Assembly (NCBI RefSeq): GCF_007970665.1
Contig: NZ_CP042430.1
Span: 1,550,001 to 1,614,000, forward strand
Source of the DNA: Baekduia soli
GTDB taxonomy: Bacteria > Actinomycetota > Thermoleophilia > Solirubrobacterales > Solirubrobacteraceae
DNA length: 64,000 bases
Direction: 5' to 3'
Translations under genes and position numbers: made by a program
Notes under the pieces: generated by a model
Databases searched by the model: none
Seen by the model: only the letters and a program-made list of their open reading frames with translations
What the model was told of the DNA's origin: nothing
Shown here: positions 20,269 through 29,306 of the stretch, piece by piece
Numbering within the stretch: the stretch's first letter is position 1
Layout: each line of letters starts with the position of its first letter

Positions 20269-21579
20269 ATGAGCACCTCCGCCGAGGCCCCCGCCGGGCG
20301 CGACACGCGCCTCTGGCACCCGTTCGCCGACATGGCCGCCGTCCGCGGCGCCGAGCTCGTCATCGCGCGCGGCGAGGACGTCTGGGTCTGGGACGAGGAG
20401 GGGCGGCGCTACCTCGACGCGTTCGGCAGCCTCTGGTACGCCAACATCGGCCACGGCCGCGCCGAGATCGCCGATGCCGTCGCCGCGCAGATGCGCACGC
20501 TCGAGGCGTTCACGATCTTCTTCGACTACGCCAACCGCCCGGCGCTCGACCTCGCCGACCGCCTCGCCGACCTCTCGCCCATGCCGGGCACGCGCGTCCT
20601 GCTGGGCGCGGGGGGCAGCGAGGCCATCGACTCCGCCGTCAAGCTCGTGCGCCGCTACTGGACGCAGGTCGGCGAGCCCGGGCGCACCCACATCATCACC
20701 CGCGAGCACGCCTATCACGGCGTCGGTGGCGCCGGGACCAGCCTGTCGGGCATCCCGGCCAACCGCGAGGGCTGGGGCCCGCTGCTGTCGGGCACCTCGC
20801 AGATCGACCACGCCGACCCCGAGGCGCTGGAGGCCGAGATCGCCCGCCTGGGCGCCGGCGCCGTCGCGGCCTTCTTCTGCGAGCCGGTCATCGGCGCCGG
20901 GGGCGTGCGGCCGCCCGCGCCGGGCTACCTCGAGCGTGTCGCCGAGATCTGCGCGCAGCACGGCGTGCTGTACGTCAGCGACGAGGTCATCTGCGGCTTC
21001 GGGCGGCTCGGGACGTGGTTCGGGATCGAGCGCTGGGGGATCGTCCCCGACCTCATCATCTTCGCCAAGGGCGTCACGAGCGGCTACCTGCCGCTCGGCG
21101 GCGTGCTGGTCGGCGAGCGCGTGGCGCGCCCGTTCTGGGAGGAGCCCGGGACCATGGTGCGCCACGGCTTCACGTTCGCCGGGCACCCGGCCTGCTGCGC
21201 GGCGGCGCTGGCCAACCTCGACGTCATCGAGCGCGAGGGCCTGCTCGCGCGCGGGGCCGAGCTCGAGGGTCTGCTGGCCGGCGCCCTGGCGCCGCTGGCC
21301 GGCCACCCGGCGGTCACCGAGGTCCGCAGCGGCACCGGCGCCATGGCGGCGCTGGACCTCGCCGTGACCCCCGAGGAGCCCGCCCCGGGCCCGCGGCTGG
21401 TCGCCGCCGTGCGGGCGGCCGGCGTCATCACGCGGGCCACCGGTCCGGCGACCGTCGCCGTCTGCCCGCCGCTGACCGCCACCGCCGAGCACGTCGGCCT
21501 GCTGCGCGAGGCGCTGGACACCGGCCTGGCCACGCTGCCGGCGGCGGCCCCGGGGGCCGCGGCCGCGGGACGGCCATGA
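20269..21579 (+). CDS. Class III PLP-dependent aminotransferase
   Basis: 436-residue fold-type I aminotransferase of the omega-amino-acid:pyruvate/GABA group. The PLP lysine is K267 (FAKGVTSGYLPLGG), the pyridine-binding aspartate is D238 (SDEVICGFGR), and the phosphate-binding GAGGSEAID loop is at 113-121. Such enzymes move the amino group of beta-alanine, GABA, taurine or amines to pyruvate or glyoxylate. The stop overlaps the start of the next gene (ATGA). In a cluster with ureide- or hydantoin-cleaving genes it could deaminate a beta-amino acid released by ring opening, but the substrate is not fixed by sequence. Confidence 0.92.
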   Translation: MSTSAEAPAGRDTRLWHPFADMAAVRGAELVIARGEDVWVWDEEGRRYLDAFGSLWYANIGHGRAEIADAVAAQMRTLEAFTIFFDYANRPALDLADRLADLSPMPGTRVLLGAGGSEAIDSAVKLVRRYWTQVGEPGRTHIITREHAYHGVGGAGTSLSGIPANREGWGPLLSGTSQIDHADPEALEAEIARLGAGAVAAFFCEPVIGAGGVRPPAPGYLERVAEICAQHGVLYVSDEVICGFGRLGTWFGIERWGIVPDLIIFAKGVTSGYLPLGGVLVGERVARPFWEEPGTMVRHGFTFAGHPACCAAALANLDVIEREGLLARGAELEGLLAGALAPLAGHPAVTEVRSGTGAMAALDLAVTPEEPAPGPRLVAAVRAAGVITRATGPATVAVCPPLTATAEHVGLLREALDTGLATLPAAAPGAAAAGRP

Positions 21580-22978
21580 GCACCCGCACCCGCACCCGGG
21601 CCCGGCCCGGCCTAACCGCCGACCTCGGGCGCATCGTCGGCGCCGGCCACGTGCTGGCCGGCAGCCCGGCGCCCTACGGCGAGGACGCCACGGGCGCGAC
21701 GCTCGGGCTGCACGGCGTCGCCGACGCCGTCGTGCGCCCGGGCAGCACCGAGGAGGTCCGACGTGTCGTGGCCTACTGCCACGAGCACGACGTCGCGATG
21801 GTCCCGCGCGGCGGCGGGACGGGCTTCGCCGGCGGCGCGGTCCCGGTCCACGGCGGCGTCGTCGTGTCCCTGGAGCGGATGGACGCCGTGCGCGCGCTGG
21901 ACCCCGGCGCCTGGCGGATGCACGCCGAGGCGGGGGTCCGCACGGGCACCGTCGCGCGCCGCGCCCGCGAGAGCGGCCTCTTCTTCCCGCCCAACCCCGG
22001 CGCGGCCGAGCAGTCGCTCATCGGCGGCAACGTCGCCACGAACGCCGGCGGCCCGAGGGCGTTCAAGTACGGCGTCACGCGCCGCTGGGTCACCGGGCTG
22101 GAGGTCGTCGTCGCGCCCGGCGAGGTCCTGCAGGCCGGCGGCCCGCTGCGCAAGGACGTCACGGGCTACGACCTCGTCGGGCTGTTCTGCGGCTCGGAGG
22201 GCACGCTGGGCGTCATCACCGCGGTGTGGCTCTCGCTGCTGCCGGCCCCGAGACCCGCGCCCTGGTCGCCGTGCCGTGCGCCGACGCCGCCGCGGGCTGC
22301 GAGGCCATCGCCGCCCTGTTCGCCGCCGGCGTGCAGGCGGCGGCGATCGAGCTCGTCGACGGGGGCGCCCTCCGGGCCGCCCGGGCGGCGTTCCCCGTGC
22401 CCGCCGCGCTGCCCGACGGCGCCGGGTTCCTCGTCGTGGTCGAGCTCGACGGAGCGCCCGCCGAGGTGCAGCGCCTGGTCGGCGAGGTGCGCGAGGCGGT
22501 CGCGCCCGCGGCGATGGACCCCTACGCGGCCACGGGCGCGGCCGAGCTCGAGGCGCTGGCCCGCTGGCGCGACGGCGTGTCCTGGGCGGTGACGGGCGTC
22601 CTGGGGGCCAAGCTCAGCGAGGACGTCGTCGTGCCCGTCGACCGCATCGCCGGGCTGCTGGCCGCCGCCGAGGCGATCGGCGGACGCCACGGCCTGCCCG
22701 TCTGCACGTGGGGTCACGCCGGGGACGGCAACCTGCACGTGAGCTTCCTGCTGCACCCGGGCAGCGACGACGCGCACGGGCGGGCCCGCCTCGCCGGCGG
22801 GGAGCTGCACGCCGAGGCCGTCGCGCTGGGCGGCTCGATCTCCGGCGAGCACGGCATCGGCCACGTCAAGCGCGACGAGCTCGGGCTCGCGCTCGGGCCC
22901 GCCGGGCTGCGGGTGCACCGGGCGATCAAGGACGCGCTGGACCCCAAGGGCCTGTTCAACCCGGGCAAGAAGGGCTGA
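21576..22978 (+). CDS. FAD-linked 2-hydroxyacid oxidase (GlcD/D-lactate dehydrogenase family), apparent frameshift
   Basis: PCMH FAD domain: VPRGGGTGFAGGAVPVHGG and LIGGNVATNAGGPRAFKYGVTRRWVTG. The frame breaks just after SEGTLGVITAVWLSLLPAP; the C-terminal FAD-oxidase domain continues in another frame from ETRALVAVPCADAAAG to the end at NPGKKG. Adding one C to CCCC at 22246-22249 joins the two exactly (LLPAPETRALV) into 467 residues, normal for the family. C-terminal motifs [12 protein letters not shown] and ISGEHGIGHVKRDEL are intact. It oxidises a D-2-hydroxy acid to the 2-oxo acid with a quinone or protein acceptor. It is a paralogue of glcD at 8.9-10.3 kb but has no GlcE/GlcF partner here. 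Confidence 0.85.
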
Positions 22979-22981
22979 CCC

Positions 22982-24619
22982 GTGGCGCCGACCGTCGCCG
23001 ACCGCATCGTGCAGGTGCTCCTCGCCCACGGGGTGCAGACCGTGCACGGCATCCCTGGCGTGCACAACCTCGCGCTCTTCGAGGCGCTGGACCGCTCGCC
23101 GATCCGCGTCGTGGTCGTCCGCCACGAGGCGTCGGCCGCCTATGCCGCCGACGCCCACGGCCGGCTCACGGGCCGCCCGGGGGTGTGCCTGACGACCTCG
23201 GGACCGGGGGCGGCCAACGCGGTCGCGGCCATGGGGGAGGCGCAGGCGTCGCGCTCGCCGATGCTGCACCTCACGACGACCGTCGCCCGCCGCCACCTCG
23301 GCGCGGGCCCCTCGCGCGGCGTGCTGCACGAGCACCCCGAGCAGGAGGCGCTGTTCGCGCCCGTGACCAAGCTGACCCGCCACGTCGCCGAGTCCGGCGC
23401 CGTGGCGGGCGCCGTCGACGAGGCGCTGGGTGCCGCGGCCGCGGCACCGGCCGCGCCGGCCTACGTCGAGATCCCCACCGACGTGCTCGGCGAGCCCGCG
23501 CCCGAGCCCCACGCCGGTGGCCCGCCCGCCCGCCCGCCCGCGCCCGGCCGGCCCGAGCTGCGCGCGCTGGCCGCGCGACTGGAGGCGGCGCGGCGCCCGC
23601 TGGTCTGGGTCGGCTCGGGCGCGGCCGGGCAGGCCGGCCCGATCCTCGCGCTGGCGCGCCGCCTGGGCGCGCCCGTCGTGCTGACGCACTCGGCCAAGCG
23701 CGCCTGGGCGGGCGGCGGGGACCCGCTCGTGCCCGGCCACCCGCCGCACGAGCCGGCGGTCACCGCGCTGTGCGCGCAGGCCGACGCGGTCCTCGTCCTG
23801 GGCAGCGACCTCGACGGGATGATGACCCAGGAGTTCCGGCTGCCGCTGGCCGGCGTGCTGCGCATCGACGTCGACCCGTTGCGCCTGCAGGTGCCCTACC
23901 CCGCCGAGGTGGCGGTGCTCGGCGATGCCGGGCAGGTCGTCGGCGGCCTGCTGGCGCTCGTGGCCGAGACCGACCGCGAGGGCTGGGGCCCGGGCGCCGT
24001 GGCGCACGCCGACGCGCAGGCCGCCGCCGCGCTGGCCGGCGAGGACGACGCGGCGCCGGGCCTGGCGTTCGTCGGTGCCCTGGACGCCGCGCTGGGCGAC
24101 CGCGAGGCGGTCGTGGTCTGCGACATGGCGATCGCCGCCTACTGGACGGCGGCCTACCTGCCGCTGGCCCCGACGCGGCGCATCCTGTACCCGATGGGCT
24201 GGGGGACCCTGGGCTTCGCGCTGCCCGCCGCGATCGGCGCGGCCTGCGCCGGAGGCGGGCGCGTGGTGGTGGTCTGCGGCGACGGCGGCGTGCTGTTCGC
24301 GGTGGGCGAGCTGGCGACGCTGGCCCAGGAGGGCCTGGACGTCACCGTCGTCGTCTCCAGCGACGGCGGCTACGGCATGCTGCGCTACGACCAGGAGCGC
24401 GCGTTCGGCCGCACGTTCGCCGTCGACCTGCGCCCGCCCGACCTGCCCGCCGTCGCCCGCGGCTTCGGGCTGCCGGCCCACCGGATCGGGCTGGGCGAGG
24501 CCGGCCTGGCCGGCGCGCTGGCTCAGGGCCTGGACGTCACGGGCCCCTGCCTCGTCGAGGTCGCCGGCGCGATGACGCCGCCGCGCACCACGTCGCCGCG
24601 CTGGCCGCTGCGCGGCTGA
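22982..24619 (+). CDS. Thiamine pyrophosphate enzyme (acetolactate synthase / benzoylformate decarboxylase-like)
   Basis: 545 residues, GTG start two bases after the preceding stop. Three-domain TPP fold: PYR domain with the cofactor-activating glutamate E49 (VRHEASAAYAADAHGRLTG), a central domain (about 190-330), and a PP domain with GDG at 433-435. The usual NN pair of the GDG-NN metal motif reads S460-D461 (VSSDGGYGML), a noteworthy change in the Mg2+ site. Such enzymes decarboxylate a 2-oxo acid or join two of them. E49 argues against glyoxylate carboligase, which lacks it. Placed between a 2-hydroxyacid oxidase and a PucR regulator, it probably uses the 2-oxo acid made by its neighbour. 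Confidence 0.87.
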   Translation: MAPTVADRIVQVLLAHGVQTVHGIPGVHNLALFEALDRSPIRVVVVRHEASAAYAADAHGRLTGRPGVCLTTSGPGAANAVAAMGEAQASRSPMLHLTTTVARRHLGAGPSRGVLHEHPEQEALFAPVTKLTRHVAESGAVAGAVDEALGAAAAAPAAPAYVEIPTDVLGEPAPEPHAGGPPARPPAPGRPELRALAARLEAARRPLVWVGSGAAGQAGPILALARRLGAPVVLTHSAKRAWAGGGDPLVPGHPPHEPAVTALCAQADAVLVLGSDLDGMMTQEFRLPLAGVLRIDVDPLRLQVPYPAEVAVLGDAGQVVGGLLALVAETDREGWGPGAVAHADAQAAAALAGEDDAAPGLAFVGALDAALGDREAVVVCDMAIAAYWTAAYLPLAPTRRILYPMGWGTLGFALPAAIGAACAGGGRVVVVCGDGGVLFAVGELATLAQEGLDVTVVVSSDGGYGMLRYDQERAFGRTFAVDLRPPDLPAVARGFGLPAHRIGLGEAGLAGALAQGLDVTGPCLVEVAGAMTPPRTTSPRWPLRG

Positions 24620-24671
24620 GCGCCGCGGCCGGGCGCGGAGCGCGCCGCGCGTAGACTGACCGCCCTCCCGC

Positions 24672-26224
24672 ATGGATCGCCTCACCCTCCGAGATCTGCT
24701 CGCCCAGGAGTCGCTGGACCTGCGCCTGCGGACCCCGGAGACCGACGCGGCGCTGGCGACCGTCGTCATGGGCGCCCACGGCACGGAGGCGCTGCACCCC
24801 GTCCCCTGGATGCAGAAGGACTGGGCGCTGCTCATCACCGGCGTGCGCCTCGTCGACCGCCCCGACCTGCAGCGCGCGCTCGTGGGCGAGCTGGCCGACG
24901 GCGGCCTGGCCGCGCTGGGCTTCGGCGTGGGCATCGACTTCGAGACCGTGCCCGAGGCGCTCGTCGACGCCGCGCAGGAGCGCGGCTTCCCCGTCTTCGA
25001 GATCCCGCTGCGCACGCCGTTCCGCGAGATCATCGCGTTCGTCAACCGCTCGCTGCTGAGCACCGACCTGCACACGATGCGCCGGCTGACCTCGATGCGC
25101 GAGTTCCTGCTCGACGCGCTGCAGCATCCCGAGGCCGCCGAGACCGTCGTGGGGCGCGTCGGCTCGTTGCTGGACGGCACCGCCGTGCTCTTCTCGCGCG
25201 ACGGCCGCGCCGAGCACGCCACCGGGCCGCTCGCGCCCGAGGGGCTGTGGGCGTGCGTGCAGGCCGCCGAGCGAGACGCGCCGGTCCCCGAGGTCGGCGG
25301 CGTCGTCCCCGCCGTCGTGCCGGTGCGCCACGGCGGGCGCGTACAGGGCTGGCTCGTGGTGGCGGGGCGCCGCACGGCGGCGTCGGACCGCTTCACGCGG
25401 CCGCTCGTGGAGACCGCGGGCATCGTGCTGGCCGGCCTGGCCGGGCTGCAGCACCTCACGCGCGACCTCGAGCGCGCGGCGCAGGCCGCGTTCGTCGACG
25501 ACCTCCTGGCGCTCGGCGAGGCCGAGGAGACGATCTGGGCCCACCGGGCCGCCGGCCTCGGGCTCGGCCTCGGCGCCACCCCGCTGCGCGGCGTGGTCCT
25601 CGTCCCCGCCCCGGCGGCCGCTCCCGGCGCGGCGGAGCGCCTGCTGACCGAGCTCGAGGCGGCGCTGGAGCCCGCGCCCGGCCTGCGCGCGGTGCTCGCC
25701 GTGCGCGAGGGGACCGTCGTCGGGCTCGTCGAGGGCGAGACGGAGGCCCTGGCCGCCCGGCTGGCCGAGCTGGCCGGCGCGGGCGGTCCGATCGCCCCGC
25801 GATCGGCGTGGGCCGGCCCGTGGCCGCCGTGGCCGCCGCGCGCGCGTCGGTGCGCGACGCCCGGGCCGCGGCCGACCTGGCCCGCCGCGCGGGACCCGGC
25901 GGCGCGCCCGTGCGCTGGTTCGAGGACCTCGACCTCGTCGCGTGGGCGCTGACGACCGCCGACCCCGCCGGGGTGCAGGCCAAGGCCGCGGCCCTGCTGG
26001 CGCCGCTCGCCGACGACGGGGTGCTGCTCGAGAGCCTGTCGGCCTACCTGGCCCACAACCTCAACGCCGTGCGCGCGGCCCGCGCTCTGAGCATCCACCC
26101 CAACTCGCTGCGCTACCGCCTGGCGCGCATCGAGGAGCGCCTCGGGTGCTCGCTGCAGGATCCCGGGACGATCGGCCTCCTGCACGCCGCCGTCGGCGTC
26201 CTGCGCGGCGGGCCGGCCGCATGA
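24672..26224 (+). CDS. PucR family transcriptional regulator, apparent frameshift
   Basis: N-terminal PucR ligand domain (residues 1 to about 125, starting MDRLTLRDLLAQESLDLRL), central GGDEF-like/linker part, and a C-terminal HTH_30 domain (SAYLAHNLNAVRAARALSIHPNSLRYRLARIEERLG). The frame breaks at CCCC 25795-25798: the upstream frame reads on as low-quality Pro/Arg sequence while the true C-terminus lies one frame away. One added C gives GPIAPAIGVGRPVAAV and a 517-residue protein. PucR regulators control purine/allantoin and amine catabolism. Its place just before the amidohydrolase and urease-like genes makes it the likely activator of that part of the island. Confidence 0.85.
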
Positions 26225-26354
26225 GAGGATCGCCGCGTTGTCCGATGCGCGCGGGGCGGGGTCGATGTTCGTCCGATCTCCAGTTCCGGGCGCACCGGGC
26301 GCCGCCGAGAATGGCGCTGCACCGGCCTGCGCGATCCCCGAAGGAGCGACCCGC

Positions 26355-27365
26355 ATGACCCCGACGACACCCGCGAGCGGGACCGAGGCGGCCCCCGCGG
26401 CGCGTGTCGCGGTCGTCGACTGCGGTCCGGGGGACGTGGAGCGCCTGCGCCGCCTGCAGGACGCCGTGCCCACGAGCACCGCCGACGGCGCGGCCGGCGG
26501 CGCGGAGATCGTGCGGCGCGCGGCGGGCGCCGCCGTGCTCGTCACGCTCTACACCTACACGGCCGTCGACGCCGAGGTCATCGCCGCGCTGCCCGACCTG
26601 CGGCTCATCATCACCCGCACCGCGGGCCACTCGCACATCGACGCCGAGGCGGCCGCCGCGCGCGGCATCGCCGTGGCGACGGTGCCCGACGCACCGACGG
26701 AGGCCGTCGCGGAGTTCACGCTCGGCGCGCTGCTGGCGCTGCGGCGTGCCCTGCCCGAGGCCGCCGCGAGCACCCGCGCGGGGGCCTGGGAGTTCACGGG
26801 CTTCCGGGGCCGCGAGCTCGGCGGGTCGACGCTCGGCGTCCTGGGCCTGGGCCACATCGGCGCCCACGTCGCGCAGCTGGGGCGCGCGATCGGCATGGAG
26901 GTGCTGGCGTTCACCCGCACGCCGCGCGGCCTGCCGGGCGTCGCCGAGGTCGCGCTGCCCGAGCTGCTGGAGCGGTCCTCGGCGCTGTCGGTCAACGTGC
27001 CGCTGACGCCGCAGACCCGCGGCCTGCTCGGCGCCGGGGAGCTGGGGCGGCTGCCCCGCGGTGCGCACGTCGTCAACACGTCGCGCGGAGAGGTCCTGGA
27101 CCTCGACGCCCTGTGCGCGCTGCTGCGCAGCGGCCACCTCGCCGGCGCCTGCCTCGACGTGCTCGAGGGCGAGCCCGTCGCGGCGCAGCGCCTGCACGCC
27201 CTCGCCGACGTACCCAACCTTCTCATCACCCCGCACATCTCCTGGCACACCGAGGAGACCCTGCGGCGGCAGTTCGACGGCCTCGTCGACCGCGTCCTGG
27301 CCTTCCTCTCCGGCCGGCCGATCGACACCATCGCCGGCACCCCGACCCAAGGAGCACCCGCATGA
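26355..27365 (+). CDS. D-isomer-specific 2-hydroxyacid dehydrogenase
   Basis: 336-residue NAD(P)H-dependent reductase/dehydrogenase. The nucleotide motif GLGHIG is at 164-169 and the catalytic triad R244 (TSRGEVLD), E273 and H294 (ITPHISWHTEE) is complete. An AAGGAG ribosome site sits at 26341, supporting the ATG at 26355 rather than upstream in-frame starts. The stop overlaps the next start (ATGA). It probably reduces a 2-oxo acid such as glyoxylate or hydroxypyruvate, or oxidises the corresponding D-hydroxy acid, forming a redox pair with the FAD oxidase upstream. Phosphoglycerate dehydrogenase is a less likely alternative because no ACT or regulatory domain is present. Confidence 0.9.
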   Translation: MTPTTPASGTEAAPAARVAVVDCGPGDVERLRRLQDAVPTSTADGAAGGAEIVRRAAGAAVLVTLYTYTAVDAEVIAALPDLRLIITRTAGHSHIDAEAAAARGIAVATVPDAPTEAVAEFTLGALLALRRALPEAAASTRAGAWEFTGFRGRELGGSTLGVLGLGHIGAHVAQLGRAIGMEVLAFTRTPRGLPGVAEVALPELLERSSALSVNVPLTPQTRGLLGAGELGRLPRGAHVVNTSRGEVLDLDALCALLRSGHLAGACLDVLEGEPVAAQRLHALADVPNLLITPHISWHTEETLRRQFDGLVDRVLAFLSGRPIDTIAGTPTQGAPA

Positions 27366-28747
27366 CCCCGCAGCGCTACGACCTGGCGATCACCGGTGGC
27401 GACGTCGTGCTGGACGGCGGGGAGCCCACCCGCGTCGACATCGGCGTCGTCGACGGGCGGATCGCGACCCTGACCGACCAGCCCATCGACGCCGACGAGC
27501 AGCTCGACGCCACGGGCCGCATCGTCCTGCCCGGCGTCGTCGACGAGCACTTCCACGTCTTCCGCGGCTACCCGTGGGAGACCTACGAGAACGCCACGCG
27601 CGCCGCGGCCAAGGGCGGCGTGACCACGGTCGTCGACATGCCGCTCGACCAGCCGACGACGGTGACCGCCGCCGCGCTGGAGGACAAGCTCGCCGCCATC
27701 GAACACGCCTGCCATGTCGACTACGCGACGTTCGGCGGCTACCTGCCCGAGGACCCCGACGAGATGACCGCGATGGCCGCCGCCGGCGCGGGCTGCTTCA
27801 AGCTGTTCACCGGCGGCGTCGCGCCCCCCGGCATGTACCCCGGCGTCGACGACGGCCAGCTCCTGGACGCGCTGCGCCGCGCGGCCGCGCTGGGCCTCAC
27901 GACGACCGTGCACTGCGAGAACGCGGGCATCGTCGACTTCGAGACGGCCCGCCTGCAGGGCGAGGGCCGCACCGACATGGCCGCCTGGGACGACGCGCGC
28001 CCGTGGTTCGCCGAGGTCGCCGCCGCGCACACCGTCGCGCTGCTGGCGAAGGTCACCGGCGCCCGCGTGGTCATCGCCCACGCCAGCTCGCCGCAGACGG
28101 TGGAGATGGTCGCCGCGATGCGCCGCCAGGGCGCCGACGTGTGGTCGGAGACCTGCCACCACTACCTGTGCTCGACCAAGGACGATGCCCGCAAGGACGG
28201 GCGGTTGAAGTGGAACCCGCCCACGCGCGAGGCCGACCAGGTCGCGCGCCTGTGGGAGCTCGTGAAGTCCGGCGACGTCCACGCGATCGGCACCGACCAC
28301 GCGCCGCTGCCCAACGTCGCGGGCGCCGACGTCTGGGACCAGCTCCCGGGCGCGGGCAACGCGGTGGAGATCGTGCTGCCCGTGTTCGCCACCGACGCGA
28401 TCCACACCCACGGCCTGACGTTCGGCCGGGTGGCCGAGCTCATGAGCGCGACGCCGGCCAAGCTGTTCGGCCTGTACCCGCGCAAGGGCGCGATCCGCAT
28501 CGGCTCCGACGCCGACCTCGTCGTCGTCGACCCCGACGGCTCCAAGGTCCTGGACGCCGCCGAGCTCGAATACCACCAGCAGGAGAAGTGGTCGCCGTTC
28601 CACGGCCGCACGCTGCGGGTGCTGCCGCTGCACACCGTCCTGCGCGGCCGCGTCATCGTCCGCGACGGCGAGGTCCTCGGCACGCCGGGCGACGGCGTCC
28701 ACCTGCGACCCGAGCCCTCCACGGCGGCCGTGCCGACGCCGTCCTGA
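27362..28747 (+). CDS. Cyclic amidohydrolase (allantoinase / dihydropyrimidinase family)
   Basis: 461-residue TIM-barrel amidohydrolase that opens cyclic amides (hydantoins, dihydropyrimidines, allantoin). The full binuclear metal set is visible: H63 and H65 (EHFHV), the carboxylatable lysine K147 (GCFKLFTGG), H184 (VHCENAG), H240 (IAHASSP) and D312 (GTDHAP). The C-terminal beta-sandwich returns with GSDADLVVVDPDG. I cannot tell allantoinase from D-hydantoinase by eye. It is coupled by overlap both to the 2-hydroxyacid dehydrogenase upstream and to the urease gamma-like gene downstream (TGATG), so ring opening and the urease-like enzyme are made together. Confidence 0.92.
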   Translation: MTPQRYDLAITGGDVVLDGGEPTRVDIGVVDGRIATLTDQPIDADEQLDATGRIVLPGVVDEHFHVFRGYPWETYENATRAAAKGGVTTVVDMPLDQPTTVTAAALEDKLAAIEHACHVDYATFGGYLPEDPDEMTAMAAAGAGCFKLFTGGVAPPGMYPGVDDGQLLDALRRAAALGLTTTVHCENAGIVDFETARLQGEGRTDMAAWDDARPWFAEVAAAHTVALLAKVTGARVVIAHASSPQTVEMVAAMRRQGADVWSETCHHYLCSTKDDARKDGRLKWNPPTREADQVARLWELVKSGDVHAIGTDHAPLPNVAGADVWDQLPGAGNAVEIVLPVFATDAIHTHGLTFGRVAELMSATPAKLFGLYPRKGAIRIGSDADLVVVDPDGSKVLDAAELEYHQQEKWSPFHGRTLRVLPLHTVLRGRVIVRDGEVLGTPGDGVHLRPEPSTAAVPTPS

Positions 28748-29055
28748 TGCAGCTGTCGCCGCGCGAGCTCGAGCGCCTCCAGCTGTTCACGGCCGCCGAG
28801 CTGGCGCGCCGTCGCCTGCGCGAGGGCGTCCCGCTGAGCCACCCCGACTGCGTCGCGCTGGCGTGCGACATCGCGCTGGAGGCGGCCCGCGCCGGGCGCA
28901 GCTACGCCGAGGTCCGGGCGTCCGTGCGCGGCATCGTCCGGGCCGACCAGCTGTTCCCCGGCGTCGCCGAGCTGCTCCACGGGCCCCTGCAGGTCGAGGC
29001 CACGTTCGGCGACGGCAGCCGCCTCGTCGCGCTCGAGGACCTGGTGGCGCCGTGA
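28747..29055 (+). CDS. ureA: Urease gamma subunit-like protein
   Basis: 102 residues, full length for UreA. The family start MQLSPRELERLQLFTAAELARRR and the end LQVEATFGDGSRLVALEDLV are both recognisable. UreA is the small structural subunit that packs against UreC in the urease trimer of trimers. The start overlaps the preceding stop (TGATG) and the stop overlaps the UreB start (GTGA). Sequence between residues 40 and 80 is clearly divergent from ordinary ureases, in line with the divergent UreB and UreC beside it. Confidence 0.88.
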   Translation: MQLSPRELERLQLFTAAELARRRLREGVPLSHPDCVALACDIALEAARAGRSYAEVRASVRGIVRADQLFPGVAELLHGPLQVEATFGDGSRLVALEDLVAP

Positions 29056-29306
29056 GGCCGGGGGAGATCCTGCCCGCCGACGCGCCCGCGCCGCGGGCCG
29101 CGCGGGGGCGCACCGCGACCATCGCGATCCGCAACGCGGGGCGCTTCGACGCCTACCTCACGTCGCACGTCCGGCTCGAGCGCGCCAGCGCGGCGCTGGA
29201 GTTCGACCGCGACGCGGTGGCCGGGGCGCGGCCGCTGCTGCCCGCCGGCGCCAGCACCCGGGTCGGCGCCGGGGAGACCGTGGAGGTCGAGGTCACGTGG
29301 AGCTGA
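29052..29306 (+). CDS. ureB: Urease beta subunit-like protein, short and divergent
   Basis: 84 residues from a GTG that overlaps the ureA stop. Typical opening PGEILPADAPAP and core (ATIAIRNAGRFDAYLTSHVRL, then LEFDRDAVAGARPLLPAGASTRVGAGETVEVEV) match UreB. Two oddities: the strongly conserved SHYHF motif reads SHVRL, so both histidines are lost, and the protein ends about 20 residues early, lacking the usual C-terminal strand region that ends GFRG in normal urease beta subunits. The ureC start lies inside its 3' end (29297). These changes affect the interface next to the active-site entrance, which supports a specialised urease-like enzyme. Confidence 0.82.
   Translation: MRPGEILPADAPAPRAARGRTATIAIRNAGRFDAYLTSHVRLERASAALEFDRDAVAGARPLLPAGASTRVGAGETVEVEVTWS

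Noticed and set aside
22982-24619. TPP enzyme as glyoxylate carboligase, to complete an allantoin pathway
   Set aside because: Glyoxylate carboligase lacks the cofactor-activating glutamate, which is present here (E49), and no hydroxypyruvate isomerase gene follows.
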